A DNA stretch of 5,310 nt, taken from Phycisphaerae bacterium. Lineage in GTDB: Bacteria > Planctomycetota > Phycisphaerae > UBA1845 > UTPLA1. The first letter of the stretch is position 1. Each line of letters opens with the position of its first letter. Shown piece after piece: positions 5,115 to 5,310 of the stretch. Below the pieces are notes generated by a model. That model was not told the DNA's origin. It saw nothing but the letters and a program-made list of their open reading frames with translations, and ran no database searches. Position numbers and translations under genes: made by a program. Location of the stretch: assembly GCA_016935885.1 (NCBI GenBank), contig JAFGQA010000436.1, positions 1-5,310 of the forward strand, written 5' to 3'.

Positions 5115-5310
5115 TATCAAGGCGCCGTCTTATTCGCCGTGCCTCGCCTGAAGCCCGCGGATTGCTGTCGTCACCTTGACCCATATCTTCGTGGGGCGAG
5201 GCTGCTGAGGCGGCTGGCTCTTCAGGCCCATCTTCGACAGCGGCATTTTGCATCTCTTGCGTTGACAAACGGTTACGTTTCTCGGTTCGGGCCTTGGCAC
5301 TACGCTTCCC
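5092..5310 (-). CDS. Possible 3' end of a convergent gene, cut by the window edge
   Basis: On the minus strand a frame stays open for 72 codons from the right edge to a TGA at 5092-5094, overlapping the trpF 3' end by 23 bp. The peptide is polar and low-complexity, running from GKRSAKARTEKRNR through EDGPEEPAASAASPHED to RRLDTMQSEPP. It would suit a disordered C-terminal tail. No family is recognised. By my count its third-position GC (38 of 72 codons) is low compared with the strongly GC-ending neighbours. The plus strand and another minus frame are also open here, so the call is weak. Confidence 0.3.
   Translation of the reverse strand, partial: GKRSAKARTEKRNRLSTQEMQNAAVEDGPEEPAASAASPHEDMGQGDDSNPRASGEARRIRRRLDTMQSEPP
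5130..5246 (-). CDS. Alternative small ORF (38 aa) at the right edge
   Basis: An ATG at 5246 opens 38 codons (beginning MPLSKMGLKS, ending GLQARHGE) to a TAA at 5130-5132, in a different minus-strand frame from the candidate at 5092-5310. AAGAG stands about seven bases before the ATG. Its third positions are strongly GC (31 of 38 by my count), closer to the neighbouring real genes. The frame is also open upstream to the window edge, so it could be the tail of a longer gene. At most one of the two overlapping frames is likely real, and possibly neither. Confidence 0.25.
   Translation of the reverse strand: MPLSKMGLKSQPPQQPRPTKIWVKVTTAIRGLQARHGE

Noticed and set aside
5141..5202. 8-bp inverted arms GCCTCGCC/GGCGAGGC downstream of trpF as a terminator.
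   Set aside because: The arms are separated by 46 bases and no T run follows, so this does not support an intrinsic terminator.

Overview
This is a GC-rich bacterial chromosomal window with two gene blocks separated by a repeat-filled divergent spacer. The clustered hairpins built on a GTGGCAC core, the RecJ sequence flavour (a YPNP...GAGVAFKLAW stretch) and a trpF with no other trp genes beside it suggest a member of the Planctomycetota, possibly Phycisphaerae. That assignment is inference from general familiarity with such genomes, not from a search.

Layout. Positions 1-163 hold no convincing gene, but carry one copy of an approximately 50-bp repeat at 38-89 whose hairpin may end the leftward transcript. 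A leftward two-gene operon follows: recJ (2005-3762, single-strand-specific DNA exonuclease) and then a 614-residue polytopic ArnT/GT39-like GT-C glycosyltransferase (164-2008). The two genes overlap by ATGA, so they are probably translationally coupled. Positions 3763-4276 (514 bp) are the divergent spacer. It contains six hairpin units, two of them enclosed by a 17-bp terminal inverted repeat. One of the others is a second copy of the 38-89 repeat in opposite orientation, so related repeats bracket the recJ-glycosyltransferase operon. Rightward from the spacer run a 55-residue single-pass membrane protein (4277-4444) and, 16 bp later, trpF (4461-5114, phosphoribosylanthranilate isomerase). 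The right edge (5092-5310) is open in several frames. A convergent gene tail on the minus strand is possible but unproven.

Functionally the coding part is mostly housekeeping: DNA repair (recJ), tryptophan synthesis (trpF) and probable lipid-linked sugar transfer. No defence, secretion or mobile gene cassette was recognised. The most unusual content is the modular hairpin-repeat family in the spacer and its inverted partner beyond the operon, followed by the unrecognised small membrane protein in front of trpF.
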